This document shows positions 1-9,522 of a DNA stretch of 50,347 nt, piece by piece. The translations under genes and the position numbers were made by a program. The stretch spans positions 1 through 50,347 of the forward strand of contig CACLWP010000008.1 in the NCBI GenBank assembly GCA_902610675.1, written 5' to 3'. The notes under the pieces were generated by a model. It searched no databases. It was not told the DNA's origin and was given only the letters and a program-made list of their open reading frames with translations. The stretch comes from an uncultured Pelagibacteraceae bacterium. Its GTDB lineage: Bacteria > Pseudomonadota > Alphaproteobacteria > Pelagibacterales > Pelagibacteraceae. The stretch's first letter is position 1, and each line of letters begins with the position of its first letter.

Positions 1-354
1 AAGCCTGGAATTTATTCAGCAAGATGGGCAGGATCTAAGGGAGATTTTAATAAAGCAATTAAAAGAGTATATAGAGAGCTAAATAAAAAAGATAAAAATT
101 GGAAAGCTAAAGATATAAAAGCGAGATTTGTATGCGCACTCTCAATTTGTTATTTAGATAAAATAATTGCGTGTGTTGTTGGAAAAATTGAAGGCTCTAT
201 TTCAAATAAAATCAAAGGAAAAAATGGTTTTGGATATGATCCAATCTTTATTCCTAAAAAAAAGAGACAAACCTTTGGTGAAATGAAGTTATCTAGTAAA
301 TATAAAATTGATCACAGATCAATTGCATATAAAAAAATTAAAAAATTTCTTTAA
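1..354 (+). CDS. rdgB: dITP/XTP pyrophosphatase (RdgB/HAM1), 3' part only
   Basis: The last 117 codons of a RdgB/HAM1 house-cleaning pyrophosphatase, which hydrolyses dITP, ITP and XTP to monophosphates and keeps deaminated purines out of DNA. Seen directly: the PGIYSARWAG motif at the very start, then GKNGFGYDPIF, TFGEM and a late HRS, all signatures of this family in the right order. The family is about 200 residues, so roughly 80 are cut off by the window edge. In related alphaproteobacteria rdgB is followed by hemW and rsmI; here hemW is absent and a convergent gene follows, overlapping by 17 bp. Identity is secure. Confidence 0.93.
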   Translation, partial: KPGIYSARWAGSKGDFNKAIKRVYRELNKKDKNWKAKDIKARFVCALSICYLDKIIACVVGKIEGSISNKIKGKNGFGYDPIFIPKKKRQTFGEMKLSSKYKIDHRSIAYKKIKKFL

Positions 355-1492
355 GCCTTCCATCTTTTACCTCATAAAAATTTAATTGATGGTTAATCTT
401 ATTATCTCTAATTTCAAAAACTCCTATTTTCCCTTTAAATATATTTTGAGTTTTAAATGACTTACTTATTTCTAAATCTTCGTTCTTAAGTGAAAGGTAA
501 TATATTAATCCTATTAAATCATAACTCAATAATGATAGATAACTCGGTTTATAACTAAATTTCTTAAAAAATTTATCATTAAACTCATCTAAATTTTGTT
601 TGTTAATTGAAGGGTAATAAATTGGTTGTAAATTTTTTTCTTTTAATAAACTTTCATCAAACCATTGGTTTAAAGTAATTATATATTTATTTTTTGGCGA
701 CACATCAGTATATAGCAATGAAGTAACGACACTTTTTAAACTCTCATCGAAATCTGTAATTATAACAGAATCAAATTTAACATTTCCAAGGGTGTATTTT
801 TTTTCAAGGTTCTCTATAATTTTTTCTTTATTTGGATGATCAGAATTTTCAACTCGTGATATTTCATCTAATAGATTTTGTTTTCTAATTCCATAGTTTG
901 TGATTTTTTCTATTTGTTTAGTTAATTTAGTAGGGTCAATATCATAATTATATTTTCTAAAAAATTTTATCTTTGACTCCTTGATACCTTTTTTTATCTC
1001 TGAGTCATAATTTAAATTTGGAATTAAAAAAATTGTTTTTTTTATCTCGCTCTTTTCTAAAAATTTTTTAATTGTATTTAATTGTGAAGACGAGTTAATA
1101 CCACTGCTAATGATATTTTTAGGAAGGTCTAAAGTTTTATTTGTTAAAGATAAAAAAGTTATATTTTTGACCTTATCCAAAAATAATAAATTTTTGTGAA
1201 AAACTGGACCTATAACCAGTGATATTTCCATCTTCTCAAATTCTAATGCTGAACTTAAAGTTACATCAGGATTCGACTTAGTGTCCTTAGGATATATCTC
1301 TATGTCATTATTTTTTATATCAACTAAGGCCATTCTTATTGAATTAAGTATTTGTTTTCCTAATGAAGCATTTTCCCCTGATAGAGGCACTAATACTCCA
1401 ATCTTAATTTTTGTTTCTTCAGAATATGAAATAGATGTTTCAAATAATAAAACTAAAAGTATAGAAAAAAGAATTTTTAAAAATTTATTCAT
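338..1492 (-). CDS. LpoA-like periplasmic binding protein (penicillin-binding protein activator family)
   Basis: A 384-residue exported protein with an N-terminal signal peptide (basic start, hydrophobic residues about 5-22, likely cleavage near SYS-EE). There is no lipobox cysteine, so it looks soluble and periplasmic. The mature part begins IKIGVLVPLSGENASLG, the first strand of the type-1 periplasmic binding fold (Peripla_BP_6) found in LpoA/YraM, which activates peptidoglycan synthases, and in amino-acid ABC binding proteins. Context favours LpoA: rsmI and a BON lipoprotein sit next door, as yraL-yraM-yraP do in enterobacteria. No ABC transporter genes are nearby. It is divergent from rsmI with 34 bp between starts, and its 3' end overlaps rdgB. 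Confidence 0.7.
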   Translation of the reverse strand: MNKFLKILFSILLVLLFETSISYSEETKIKIGVLVPLSGENASLGKQILNSIRMALVDIKNNDIEIYPKDTKSNPDVTLSSALEFEKMEISLVIGPVFHKNLLFLDKVKNITFLSLTNKTLDLPKNIISSGINSSSQLNTIKKFLEKSEIKKTIFLIPNLNYDSEIKKGIKESKIKFFRKYNYDIDPTKLTKQIEKITNYGIRKQNLLDEISRVENSDHPNKEKIIENLEKKYTLGNVKFDSVIITDFDESLKSVVTSLLYTDVSPKNKYIITLNQWFDESLLKEKNLQPIYYPSINKQNLDEFNDKFFKKFSYKPSYLSLLSYDLIGLIYYLSLKNEDLEISKSFKTQNIFKGKIGVFEIRDNKINHQLNFYEVKDGRLKEIF

Positions 1493-1526
1493 TTAATGAT
1501 TTATATAATTTTAGTATTGTATAATT

Positions 1527-2390
1527 ATGACTGTAAACCCTAAATTTCAAAATAAAGAAATTAAAAAAGGTTTATATATAGTACCCACTCCTATTGGAAA
1601 TTTAGGTGATATTAGTTATCGAGCAATAGAAATTTTAAAAAAATCAGATCTTATTTTATGTGAAGACACTCGAATTTCGAGAAAATTGGTAGAAAAATTT
1701 GATGTTAAATCAAAATTATTACCTAATCACAAATTTAATGAGAAGCAAAATTTATCTCCAATTATAGATCATTTGAGAAATGATAAAATTATATCTCTCA
1801 TATCAGATGCTGGCACGCCTGGAATATCTGATCCTGGAGCTATCTTGGTAAGAGAATGTGTAAGAGAAAAAATAAATATTTTTCCATTACCGGGACCCTC
1901 TGCAGTAAGTACCGCTATATCCATTAGTGGCTTTTCCGAGAAACATTTTTTTTATGGTTTCTTTCCATCAAAATTAAAAGATATTAAAAATGATTTAAAA
2001 TTTTTATCTCAATTAGAATCATCTATTGTTTTTTTTATTTCTCCAAAAAAAATAAATAAAGCTATTCCATTTATTAAAAATAATTTTTCCGAGAGAGATA
2101 TTTTGATTTGTAGAGAAATGACAAAATTTTACGAAGAATATTTAAGATATAAAGTTAGTGAATTAGAACTTTTTGATGAAAACTTAAAAGGTGAGCTAAC
2201 TATCGTAATATCTGAAAAAAGAAAAATAAAAAAAGATTCTCTTTTATTAAGTGAATCAGATAAGAATAATATAAGAAAAATGATCAAAAAATTAAGTATT
2301 AAAGAAATTGTAAATTTAATTTCTCAAAATAATAATATACCTAAAAAAAAAATTTATGATTTTTGCTTAAAGATAAAAAATGAAGATTAG
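1527..2390 (+). CDS. rsmI: 16S rRNA (cytidine-1402-2'-O)-methyltransferase
   Basis: RsmI transfers a methyl group from S-adenosylmethionine to the 2'-hydroxyl of C1402 in the decoding centre of 16S rRNA. The 287 residues match the family length and show its tetrapyrrole-methylase fold motifs: YIVPTPIGNLGD at 17-28, LISDAGTPGISDPG at 91-104, LPGPSA at 121-126 and FYGFFP at 142-147. The start is the only good ATG before the conserved block; a TATAAT lies one base upstream of it, too close to serve this start, and another at 1504-1509 is a better -10 candidate with a very short leader. The next gene overlaps by 11 bp. The nuclease-fold gene yraN, often found downstream, is absent. Confidence 0.96.
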   Translation: MTVNPKFQNKEIKKGLYIVPTPIGNLGDISYRAIEILKKSDLILCEDTRISRKLVEKFDVKSKLLPNHKFNEKQNLSPIIDHLRNDKIISLISDAGTPGISDPGAILVRECVREKINIFPLPGPSAVSTAISISGFSEKHFFYGFFPSKLKDIKNDLKFLSQLESSIVFFISPKKINKAIPFIKNNFSERDILICREMTKFYEEYLRYKVSELELFDENLKGELTIVISEKRKIKKDSLLLSESDKNNIRKMIKKLSIKEIVNLISQNNNIPKKKIYDFCLKIKNED

Positions 2391-2973
2391 AATTTTAATA
2401 TTATTATTTGCCATATTATTTTTGTCAGGGTGCATTGGCGTTTCTTCAAAGGGAATTTTTGGAACAGGAGTGTCTGTTGCTCTAGATCCAAGATCCTTAG
2501 GAACACAGATTGATGACTCTATAATGCAAAAAAACTTATCAGGAAGATTAGTAATAATGGACAAGAAATATTTTTTATCAATTAAATCAAAAGTCCTAGA
2601 TGGAAGAATTTTCTTAACGGGTAAAGTTGATGACCCTGAGGAGAAACTAAAAATAACAAAATTAGCCTGGGAAACACAGGGAGCTAGATCTGTAAGAAAT
2701 GATATCAAAATTAAAGAAAAATTTAATTTTCAACAATCTGCAAAAGATATTTTAATTACTTCACAATTAAGGACAGCTTTAATTTTGAATAAAGAGATAA
2801 AAGCAATCAACTACCAGATCGATACTTATAAAAAGAAAATTTATGTTTATGGTATAGCTTTAACGCCAAATGAAAAAGAATTAGTTGTTAAAGAAGCTAA
2901 AGAAATATTAGATGTAGAGAATGTGGTAGCAAGTATTTTACTTTTAGAGGATTTAAGAATTCAAAAAAATTAA
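2380..2973 (+). CDS. BON-domain outer-membrane lipoprotein (DolP/YraP-like)
   Basis: A 197-residue lipoprotein: hydrophobic leader and lipobox LSGC with acylation at Cys18. Two BON-type repeats follow at roughly 45-110 (including LDGRIFLTGKVDDPEEK and ARSVRNDI) and 120-190 (IYVYGIALTPNEKE and VENVV). BON domains bind phospholipid surfaces; DolP/YraP acts in outer-membrane integrity in enterobacteria. Its start lies 11 bp inside rsmI, implying translational coupling. The stop shares TTAA with the stop of the convergent malic enzyme gene. The family call is firm; functional equivalence to DolP is inferred from domain layout and neighbourhood. Confidence 0.85.
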   Translation: MKIRILILLFAILFLSGCIGVSSKGIFGTGVSVALDPRSLGTQIDDSIMQKNLSGRLVIMDKKYFLSIKSKVLDGRIFLTGKVDDPEEKLKITKLAWETQGARSVRNDIKIKEKFNFQQSAKDILITSQLRTALILNKEIKAINYQIDTYKKKIYVYGIALTPNEKELVVKEAKEILDVENVVASILLLEDLRIQKN

Positions 2974-5255
2974 TCTTTTTTATAGTCAATTACATCTGCG
3001 GAATATGCAGCTATTGAGGCTAAATTAATAATTTCGGAAGTTGATGTTCTCAAGGGAGCAATTTCTATCGGAAGTCCTAAACCAATTAGTAATGGCCCTA
3101 TAACTTTCGCTCTACTCATTGATTTGATCATTTTGTATGAGATAGCTGCACTGTGTTGACTGGGCATTATCAAGACATTCGAATTTCCTACAATTTCTGA
3201 AAAAGGGTAAAGCTCTTTATATAACTCTTCTAAAGCAACATCTGGCTGCATTTCACCATCAAATTTAAAATCAACTTTATCTTTCTTTAAGATTTCAACT
3301 GCATCACTTAGCCTTTTTGTTCTGTCAGTAGCTGGTTCTCCAAAAGTAGAGTGAGATAAAAAAGCTACTTTAGGATCAAATCCAAATAATCTAACAACTC
3401 TAGCAGCTGACTTTGCCATTTCCGCTAATTGATTTGCATCAGGATATTCAATTACAGAGGTATCACATATAAAAATAGTTTTACCTCTATTTACAATAAG
3501 ATTTAGGCCAAACATAATTTCTCCAGCTCTTGGATCTACAACTTTAGTAATTTTCTCCAATGATGAGGAGTATCTTCTAGTATTTCCAGTGATCATTGCA
3601 TCAGCATCCTTACATGCAACCATACAAGATGCCCAAACAACTCTATCGTTTCTTATTAAACGATCACAATCACGCTCCAGCATACCTTTGTTTCTTTGAA
3701 GTTTTCCGAAAAGATATTTTACATACCTTTCCCTTTTTTCTACATCTTTTGAATTGATAATTTCTATATCAAAATTTTCACTATAACCTATTTGTTTTAA
3801 TTGGTCTTTAATCAGATCTTCTTTCCCAACTAAGATGGGTATTCCTAAATTGGAGTTTTTAAATGCTATTGCAGCTTTAAGCATATTTTCATCTTCACCG
3901 TCTGCAAAAATTACTTTTTTTGGTTTCTTCTTAATATAGCTATTAATACCTTGCATGATTGTAACTGTTGGATCTAATCTTTGTTTTAACTGATCTTTGT
4001 AATTTTCAAAGTCTTCTATATTTATTCTAGCAACACCAGTATCTATTGCTGCTTTAGCTACTGCAGCCGGAATTACACTTATAAGCCTAGGATCAAATGT
4101 TGAGGGAATAATGTAATCTTTCCCATAATGTGGTCTCTCACCTCCCATAGCAGCAACAACTTCATCAGGAACTTCCTCTTTAGCTAGATTTGCAATCGCA
4201 TGAGCAGCAGCAATTTTCATTTCTTCATTTATAGTTTTGGATCTCACATCTAGTGCACCCCTAAATATGTAGGGAAAACCAATTAAATTATTTACCTGGT
4301 TTGGGTAATCTGATCTTCCAGTGGCTACTATTGCATCACTTCTTACTTCAGCAACTTCCTCTGGTTTAATTTCTGGATCAGGATTTGCGCATGCAAATAT
4401 AATAGGATCCTTAGCCATCTTTTTAACCATATCTTTTGTTAAAGCGCCTTTTGCTGATAAACCCAAAAATACGTCAGCATTATTGATAGCGTCTGCTAGA
4501 GTTCTGTGTTCAGTATGGATAGCATGAGCTGATTTCCACTGATTTAAATTTTCTCTACCTGTGTAAATAACTCCTTTTCTATCTACCATAGTAATGTTTT
4601 TTTGTGGAACACCACTTTTTTTAAATAAATTTGCGCATGCCATAGCCGATGCTCCCGCGCCATTTACAACTATTTTTACTTCCTTAATTTTTTTTTTTGT
4701 AATATCAAGTGCGTTGATTAATGAAGCTGTAGTTATAATTGCTGTACCATGTTGATCGTCATGAAAGACGGGAATATCTAAAATTTCTTTGAGTTTATTT
4801 TCAATAATAAAACAATCAGGAGCTGCAATATCTTCTAAGTTAATACCCCCAAAACTTGGCGCAAAGTTTTTAATACTTCGAATTATTTCATTATGATCGT
4901 TAGAGTCAATTTCAAGATCAATAGAGTCAATATCAGCAAACCTTTTAAATAACACTGCTTTTCCTTCCATTACAGGTTTTGAGGCTAAAGCTCCTAAGTT
5001 ACCCATACCTAAAATCGCAGAACCATTACTTATTACTGCTACGAGGTTTCCTTTACTTGTATAGTCAAATGCCGTTTCCGGATTTTCACTTATGGCTTTA
5101 ACTGGAGCTGCTACACCTGGCGAATAAGCTAATGCGAGATCTCTTTTTGTAGTCATATTTTTTGATGACGAGATTTCAATTTTGCCCGGTTTATTATGAC
5201 GGTGATAATCTAAAGCTTCTTTATCTGTATAATGATCAATTTTTGTTTTTTTCAT
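2970..5255 (-). CDS. maeB: NADP-dependent malic enzyme with phosphotransacetylase-like C-terminal domain
   Basis: Oxidatively decarboxylates malate to pyruvate with NADP, supplying NADPH and linking the TCA cycle to pyruvate. The 761 residues show the hybrid MaeB plan: malic domain with catalytic Tyr44 in [10 protein letters not shown], Lys99 in KAVLFK and metal-binding HDDQHG at 165-170; Rossmann domain with NGAGAS at 198-203; then from about 430 a phosphotransacetylase-like domain ([13 protein letters not shown] near the end). In characterised homologues that last domain is not a transacetylase but an acetyl-CoA-sensing regulatory module. Divergent from murJ with 50 bp between starts. Confidence 0.96.
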   Translation of the reverse strand: MKKTKIDHYTDKEALDYHRHNKPGKIEISSSKNMTTKRDLALAYSPGVAAPVKAISENPETAFDYTSKGNLVAVISNGSAILGMGNLGALASKPVMEGKAVLFKRFADIDSIDLEIDSNDHNEIIRSIKNFAPSFGGINLEDIAAPDCFIIENKLKEILDIPVFHDDQHGTAIITTASLINALDITKKKIKEVKIVVNGAGASAMACANLFKKSGVPQKNITMVDRKGVIYTGRENLNQWKSAHAIHTEHRTLADAINNADVFLGLSAKGALTKDMVKKMAKDPIIFACANPDPEIKPEEVAEVRSDAIVATGRSDYPNQVNNLIGFPYIFRGALDVRSKTINEEMKIAAAHAIANLAKEEVPDEVVAAMGGERPHYGKDYIIPSTFDPRLISVIPAAVAKAAIDTGVARINIEDFENYKDQLKQRLDPTVTIMQGINSYIKKKPKKVIFADGEDENMLKAAIAFKNSNLGIPILVGKEDLIKDQLKQIGYSENFDIEIINSKDVEKRERYVKYLFGKLQRNKGMLERDCDRLIRNDRVVWASCMVACKDADAMITGNTRRYSSSLEKITKVVDPRAGEIMFGLNLIVNRGKTIFICDTSVIEYPDANQLAEMAKSAARVVRLFGFDPKVAFLSHSTFGEPATDRTKRLSDAVEILKKDKVDFKFDGEMQPDVALEELYKELYPFSEIVGNSNVLIMPSQHSAAISYKMIKSMSRAKVIGPLLIGLGLPIEIAPLRTSTSEIINLASIAAYSADVIDYKKD

Positions 5256-5305
5256 TTAGTTTAATTAGGTGTACAAATGAGGTAAATTTAAGACTAATAT
5301 GATTT

Positions 5306-6835
5306 ATGAATTTGGTTAAGTCAACAGGGACTTTCGGTTTCTATACTATTATTAGCAGATTACTTGGATATTTGAGAGATGTTTTGATAGCAATTTTTCT
5401 TGGAACAAGTTTTTTAGCTGATGCTTTTTTTGTTGCATTTAGAATACCGAACACTTTTAGAAGGCTTTTTGCTGAGGGAACTTTTAACTCAGCCTTTGTA
5501 CCTAGCTACACTTCTGAATTAATTAAAAATAGATCTAGATCAAATAAATTTGCTAATGATGTTTTTAATTTATTATTTTTAGCTTTATTTTTTTTGGTTC
5601 TTATAATTGAAATCTTCATGCCAATTTTTGTAGGGTTAATAGCACCAGGTTTTGTTGAAGATATTAAAAAGTTTGAATTGGCAACTGTCTTAACAAGAAT
5701 TACTTTCCCCTTTTTACTGTTTGTAAGCCTATCCTCTTTTTTTGGTGCAATTTTAAATTCACATAATAAATTTGCTGCTGCCTCAGCGGCGCCTATTATT
5801 TTAAATTTAGTTCTGATTACTATTTTATTTTTTGGAAGATATTTAGGTGATGAATTAATTTACTATCTTGCGTACGGAATATCCTTTGCAGGTTTATTGC
5901 AATTATTTTTTTTATATAGATTTGTAAAAAAATATTATTTCATAAAGTTTGAATTTAAATTTAAAATTAATAATAAAGTAAAATTTTTTTTTAAAAAATT
6001 ATTGCCTAGTATTTTTTCTTCAGGAGTTACTCAAATAAATATTTTGGTTGGAACAATTATAGCTTCATTTCAGGCAAGTGCTGTATCATACCTATATTAT
6101 GCAGATAGAATATACCAAATAAATTTGGCAATAGCTGGAATAGCAATTGGTGTTGTTGTTCTACCTCAGCTGTCAAAACATGTTCATCAAAAAAAAAAAG
6201 CGAAAATATCATTAATTCAAAATAAAGCGTTAGAGCTAAGTATGTTTTTAAGTGTACCTGCCTCAGTAGCATTAGTTGTAGGATCTGAACAAATTATTTC
6301 AGCTCTATTTGGATATGGTTCATTTACAGAAAACTCAGTTTTAAATTCCTCGAATGCTCTTTACTATTTTGGCTTAGGACTTCCTGCGTTTGCATTAATA
6401 AAAGTTTTTTCTACATTTTTTTTTGCAAATCAAGATACTAAAACTCCATTTTATATCTCATTAGCTTCAGTTATATTAAATATCTTAATAAGTGTTTATT
6501 TTTTTAAAGATATCGGCTTTATAATTATTCCTGTAGCCACAACAATTTCTTCATGGTTTAACTCCATAATATTATTTATTTTTTTAAAAAATAATGACTT
6601 ATTTTCATTTAATGAAATTTTTTTTAAAAAATTTGTTAAGATAGTTTTTGCATCAATTACAATGGGTGTTTTCTTTCAATACTTAATTTTATCTTTTGAA
6701 AATCAATTGAGTTACTCCTACTCCTTTAAGTCAGTTTATTTAGTATTATGTGTTTTATTAACAATAATTTTTTACTTTGCACTTTCATATTTTATCAAAG
6801 CTTTTAATTATCAGGATATTAAATTAAAGTATTAA
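5306..6835 (+). CDS. murJ: lipid II flippase MurJ
   Basis: Inner-membrane flippase of the MOP superfamily that moves lipid II to the periplasmic face for peptidoglycan synthesis. The 509 residues are almost entirely hydrophobic helices, consistent with the 14-helix family. Conserved features seen: SRLLGYLRD at 17-25 (Arg18, Arg24), ADAFFVAFRIPNTFRRLFAEGTFNSAFVPSY written across 39-68 with Arg52, and the central-cavity helices. It is followed four bases later by trpS, so the two are probably cotranscribed. In many bacteria murJ is next to glnD; that gene is not here. Confidence 0.96.
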   Translation: MNLVKSTGTFGFYTIISRLLGYLRDVLIAIFLGTSFLADAFFVAFRIPNTFRRLFAEGTFNSAFVPSYTSELIKNRSRSNKFANDVFNLLFLALFFLVLIIEIFMPIFVGLIAPGFVEDIKKFELATVLTRITFPFLLFVSLSSFFGAILNSHNKFAAASAAPIILNLVLITILFFGRYLGDELIYYLAYGISFAGLLQLFFLYRFVKKYYFIKFEFKFKINNKVKFFFKKLLPSIFSSGVTQINILVGTIIASFQASAVSYLYYADRIYQINLAIAGIAIGVVVLPQLSKHVHQKKKAKISLIQNKALELSMFLSVPASVALVVGSEQIISALFGYGSFTENSVLNSSNALYYFGLGLPAFALIKVFSTFFFANQDTKTPFYISLASVILNILISVYFFKDIGFIIIPVATTISSWFNSIILFIFLKNNDLFSFNEIFFKKFVKIVFASITMGVFFQYLILSFENQLSYSYSFKSVYLVLCVLLTIIFYFALSYFIKAFNYQDIKLKY

Positions 6836-6838
6836 AAT

Positions 6839-7840
6839 ATGAAAAAAAAAATTTTCTCTGGTGTTCAGCCTACTGGAAATCTTCATTTAGGAAATTATTT
6901 AGGAGCCATAAGAAATTTTGTTGATTTAAACAATGATACTCAAAATGAGTGTATCTTTTGTGTAGTTGACCTTCATGCAATAACCGTGAGCCAAAATCCA
7001 AAAGATTTAAAATCTAACATATATGAAACAGTTGCTACATTTGTTGCCAGTGGGATAGATCCTAAAAAAAGTATAATTTTTAATCAGTCTCATGTGAGTG
7101 CTCATTCGGAAACAGCATGGATCTTAAGCTGTATTGCAAGAATGGGATGGTTAAATAGAATGACTCAATTTAAGGAAAAAGCTGGGAAGGATAAAGAAAA
7201 AGCAAGTATCGGTCTTTATTCGTATCCTGTTTTAATGGCAGCTGACATTTTATTATATGACTCAACTCATGTACCGGTTGGAGATGACCAAAAACAACAT
7301 TTGGAGTTATGTCGGGATATAGCTCAAAAGTTTAACAATGATTTTAAGGTCAAAGATTTTTTTACAATCCCCGAACCTTTAATAAAAAAAGAATTTTCTA
7401 GAATTATGAGTCTAAAAGATGGCCTCAGTAAGATGAGTAAATCAGAAGTATCAGATCTGAGTAGAATAAATTTAACTGATGATAAAGATCAAATAATTAA
7501 TAAAATTAAAAAGGCAAAAACTGACGCTTTACCTTTACCTTCAACAATTGAGGAATTAGAAAAAAGACCTGAGGCTAAGAATTTAATTTGTATTTACTCA
7601 AGTTTGATGAATAACGAACTCCAAAATTCAATTGATGAATTTGCTGGAAAAAATTTTTCAGAATTTAAAGAAAAATTGTCAGAAAAAGTTGTTAATGAAA
7701 TCAACCCAATTTCATTGAAAATAAAAGATTTATTAAATGATAAAGTTTTTTTGGAAAAAATACTTAAAGAAGGGTGTGAAAAAGCTAATGAAATTGCATC
7801 AAAAAAGATTAGAGAAATTCATAAAATAGTGGGTTTTTAA
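6839..7840 (+). CDS. trpS: tryptophanyl-tRNA synthetase
   Basis: Class Ic aminoacyl-tRNA synthetase charging tRNA-Trp. The 333 residues match bacterial TrpRS. The N-terminus carries SGVQPTGNLHLGNYLGA, which includes the HIGH-equivalent motif, VGDDQKQHLEL lies at 148-158, and the KMSKS loop is at 198-202. Starts four bases after murJ; a 54-bp AT-rich gap separates it from nfu. Confidence 0.97.
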   Translation: MKKKIFSGVQPTGNLHLGNYLGAIRNFVDLNNDTQNECIFCVVDLHAITVSQNPKDLKSNIYETVATFVASGIDPKKSIIFNQSHVSAHSETAWILSCIARMGWLNRMTQFKEKAGKDKEKASIGLYSYPVLMAADILLYDSTHVPVGDDQKQHLELCRDIAQKFNNDFKVKDFFTIPEPLIKKEFSRIMSLKDGLSKMSKSEVSDLSRINLTDDKDQIINKIKKAKTDALPLPSTIEELEKRPEAKNLICIYSSLMNNELQNSIDEFAGKNFSEFKEKLSEKVVNEINPISLKIKDLLNDKVFLEKILKEGCEKANEIASKKIREIHKIVGF

Positions 7841-7894
7841 AAAATATTTTCATTAAGTGGTACCATTTTTATTAATTTTGCTTATATATAATTT

Positions 7895-8434
7895 ATGTTT
7901 GTTCAAACCGAGATAACACCAAATCCTAATTCATTAAAATTTATACCTGGTAAGGTAGTTTCAAATGCAGGATCATTTGAGGTTACCAAAAAAGATCAAA
8001 TTAAAAATGAGTTAATAAAAGATATTCTTTCTATAAATGGTGTAGAGGGAATTTTTTTGGGTAAAGATTTTATTTCTGTAAACAAATATGACGAGACTCC
8101 TTGGGAGGAAATAAAGCATGTTGTGATCTCATTGATAAATGAATTTTATTCTACTGGTAAAGATTTTATAATTGACAAAGATTTAAACGAAGAAAATAAA
8201 ACTTTAGATGAAATTGAAAAAAAAATAGTCCAATTATTAGATGAAAAAATTCGACCTGCAGTTGCTAAAGATGGTGGAGATATAAAGTTCAAGGAGTTTA
8301 AAGATGGAGTTGTAAAGGTTCAATTGCAAGGAAGTTGCTCTGGCTGTCCTAGTTCGACGATGACTCTTAAAAGGGGTGTTCAAAATTTGTTATGTCATTA
8401 TTTGCCAGAAGTCAAAGAGGTGGAGGCCATTTAA
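7895..8434 (+). CDS. Fe-S cluster scaffold/carrier protein, Nfu type
   Basis: A 179-residue Nfu1-like protein: N-terminal Nfu_N domain (1-88, beginning FVQTEITPNPNSLKFIPG) and C-terminal NifU-type domain (about 108-178) with the cluster-binding pair Cys148 and Cys151 in GSCSGCPSS. Such proteins receive [4Fe-4S] clusters and deliver them to client enzymes; MiaB, encoded 3 kb downstream, is a known client of NfuA in E. coli. The position between trpS and the tsaB-fur-miaB group is conserved in alphaproteobacteria. A TATAAT at 7887-7892 lies three bases before the start, so it cannot be the -10 for a leadered message from this ATG. Confidence 0.93.
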   Translation: MFVQTEITPNPNSLKFIPGKVVSNAGSFEVTKKDQIKNELIKDILSINGVEGIFLGKDFISVNKYDETPWEEIKHVVISLINEFYSTGKDFIIDKDLNEENKTLDEIEKKIVQLLDEKIRPAVAKDGGDIKFKEFKDGVVKVQLQGSCSGCPSSTMTLKRGVQNLLCHYLPEVKEVEAI

Positions 8435-8437
8435 ATA

Positions 8438-9520
8438 GTGAGAAGATTGATTAAAAAAAATAGAGTTAAAGCGTTTAGAGTACTAAAAGAAAATGATTTA
8501 AATTCTCTTCCAAGAATACTTTTAAGTAGCGTAATATTAGTATTATTTTTTTATTCTTTACCAATCGTAATTAATTTTACCAATAATAAAATTGAAAGCT
8601 CCGCTGGTATTCAAAATAATTCAAAAGCGATATTAGCATATACCCTTAATAAAGGATCTTCTAACTCAAAAAACTCACAAAAATTGAATGAAGATGATCT
8701 ATTGATTGATATTTATAGTTTAAATAATCAAGAGACCGATACAGTCAGATTAGATGCATCAACAATTAAACAATTATTTGAAGATACAAATTATAAATTA
8801 GACGATGTAAGGAAAAGTAAATTGGTAAAACCTATTGCTTTAACTTTGTTACCTGCAGAGATTAAAATGATAGAAAATGTAAAGAAGAGAAAAGAATTCT
8901 TTATACAGATCATCTTACCTTTAATTCTAGAGGAAAATAAAAAAATAAATTTAGATAGAAAAAGATTATTTAACATAATTAACAAGAGCAATAATTCAAG
9001 TTTAGAAAAAAAATGGCTAGAAAGAAAATATAAACAGTATGGAATACTATCAAAAGATTTATCAGTTTTGAAAATTAGAATGGACATCATTCCTGTTTCT
9101 TTAGCGATTGCACAAGCAGCTAAGGAGACTGGATGGGGCACATCTAGATTTGCACAACAAGGAAATGCATTATTTGGACAGTGGACTTGGTCTGGTGAGG
9201 GATTAAAACCTAAAGAGGCTGAAAAAAATGAAGGTCACAAAGTAATGAAATTTAATATTCTACAAGCATCAGTTAGAGCTTATCAGAGAAATATTAATAC
9301 ACATTCTAGTTACCAAGATTTTAGATTAGCCCGAGCAAAATTAAGAGATTTAGGGGAATCTTTAGACAGCATGATTTTATCATCATATTTAGATAAATAT
9401 GCTGAAACAGGAAATCAATATGTAAAAGTTTTACAAAAAATCATTGTTCAAAATAATCTGAAAGACTTTGATGACGCTAAATTATTGCCATCTAGTATTG
9501 AATTAGATAGTCTTATTTAA
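8438..9520 (+). CDS. membrane-anchored glucosaminidase (Bax/FlgJ-type domain)
   Basis: A 360-residue protein starting at GTG three bases after the nfu stop. A basic N-terminus is followed by one transmembrane helix (about 27-47), placing the rest in the periplasm. A Lys/Asn-rich linker leads to a glucosaminidase domain (about 215-335) with the signature IAQAAKETGWGTSRFA; Glu230 is the expected general acid, and NALFGQWTW and AYQRNINTH follow as in E. coli Bax. The likely substrate is the glycan chain of peptidoglycan. The family call is good; substrate and role are inferred. The convergent deacetylase gene ends two bases away. Confidence 0.86.
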   Translation: MRRLIKKNRVKAFRVLKENDLNSLPRILLSSVILVLFFYSLPIVINFTNNKIESSAGIQNNSKAILAYTLNKGSSNSKNSQKLNEDDLLIDIYSLNNQETDTVRLDASTIKQLFEDTNYKLDDVRKSKLVKPIALTLLPAEIKMIENVKKRKEFFIQIILPLILEENKKINLDRKRLFNIINKSNNSSLEKKWLERKYKQYGILSKDLSVLKIRMDIIPVSLAIAQAAKETGWGTSRFAQQGNALFGQWTWSGEGLKPKEAEKNEGHKVMKFNILQASVRAYQRNINTHSSYQDFRLARAKLRDLGESLDSMILSSYLDKYAETGNQYVKVLQKIIVQNNLKDFDDAKLLPSSIELDSLI

Positions 9521-9522
9521 CT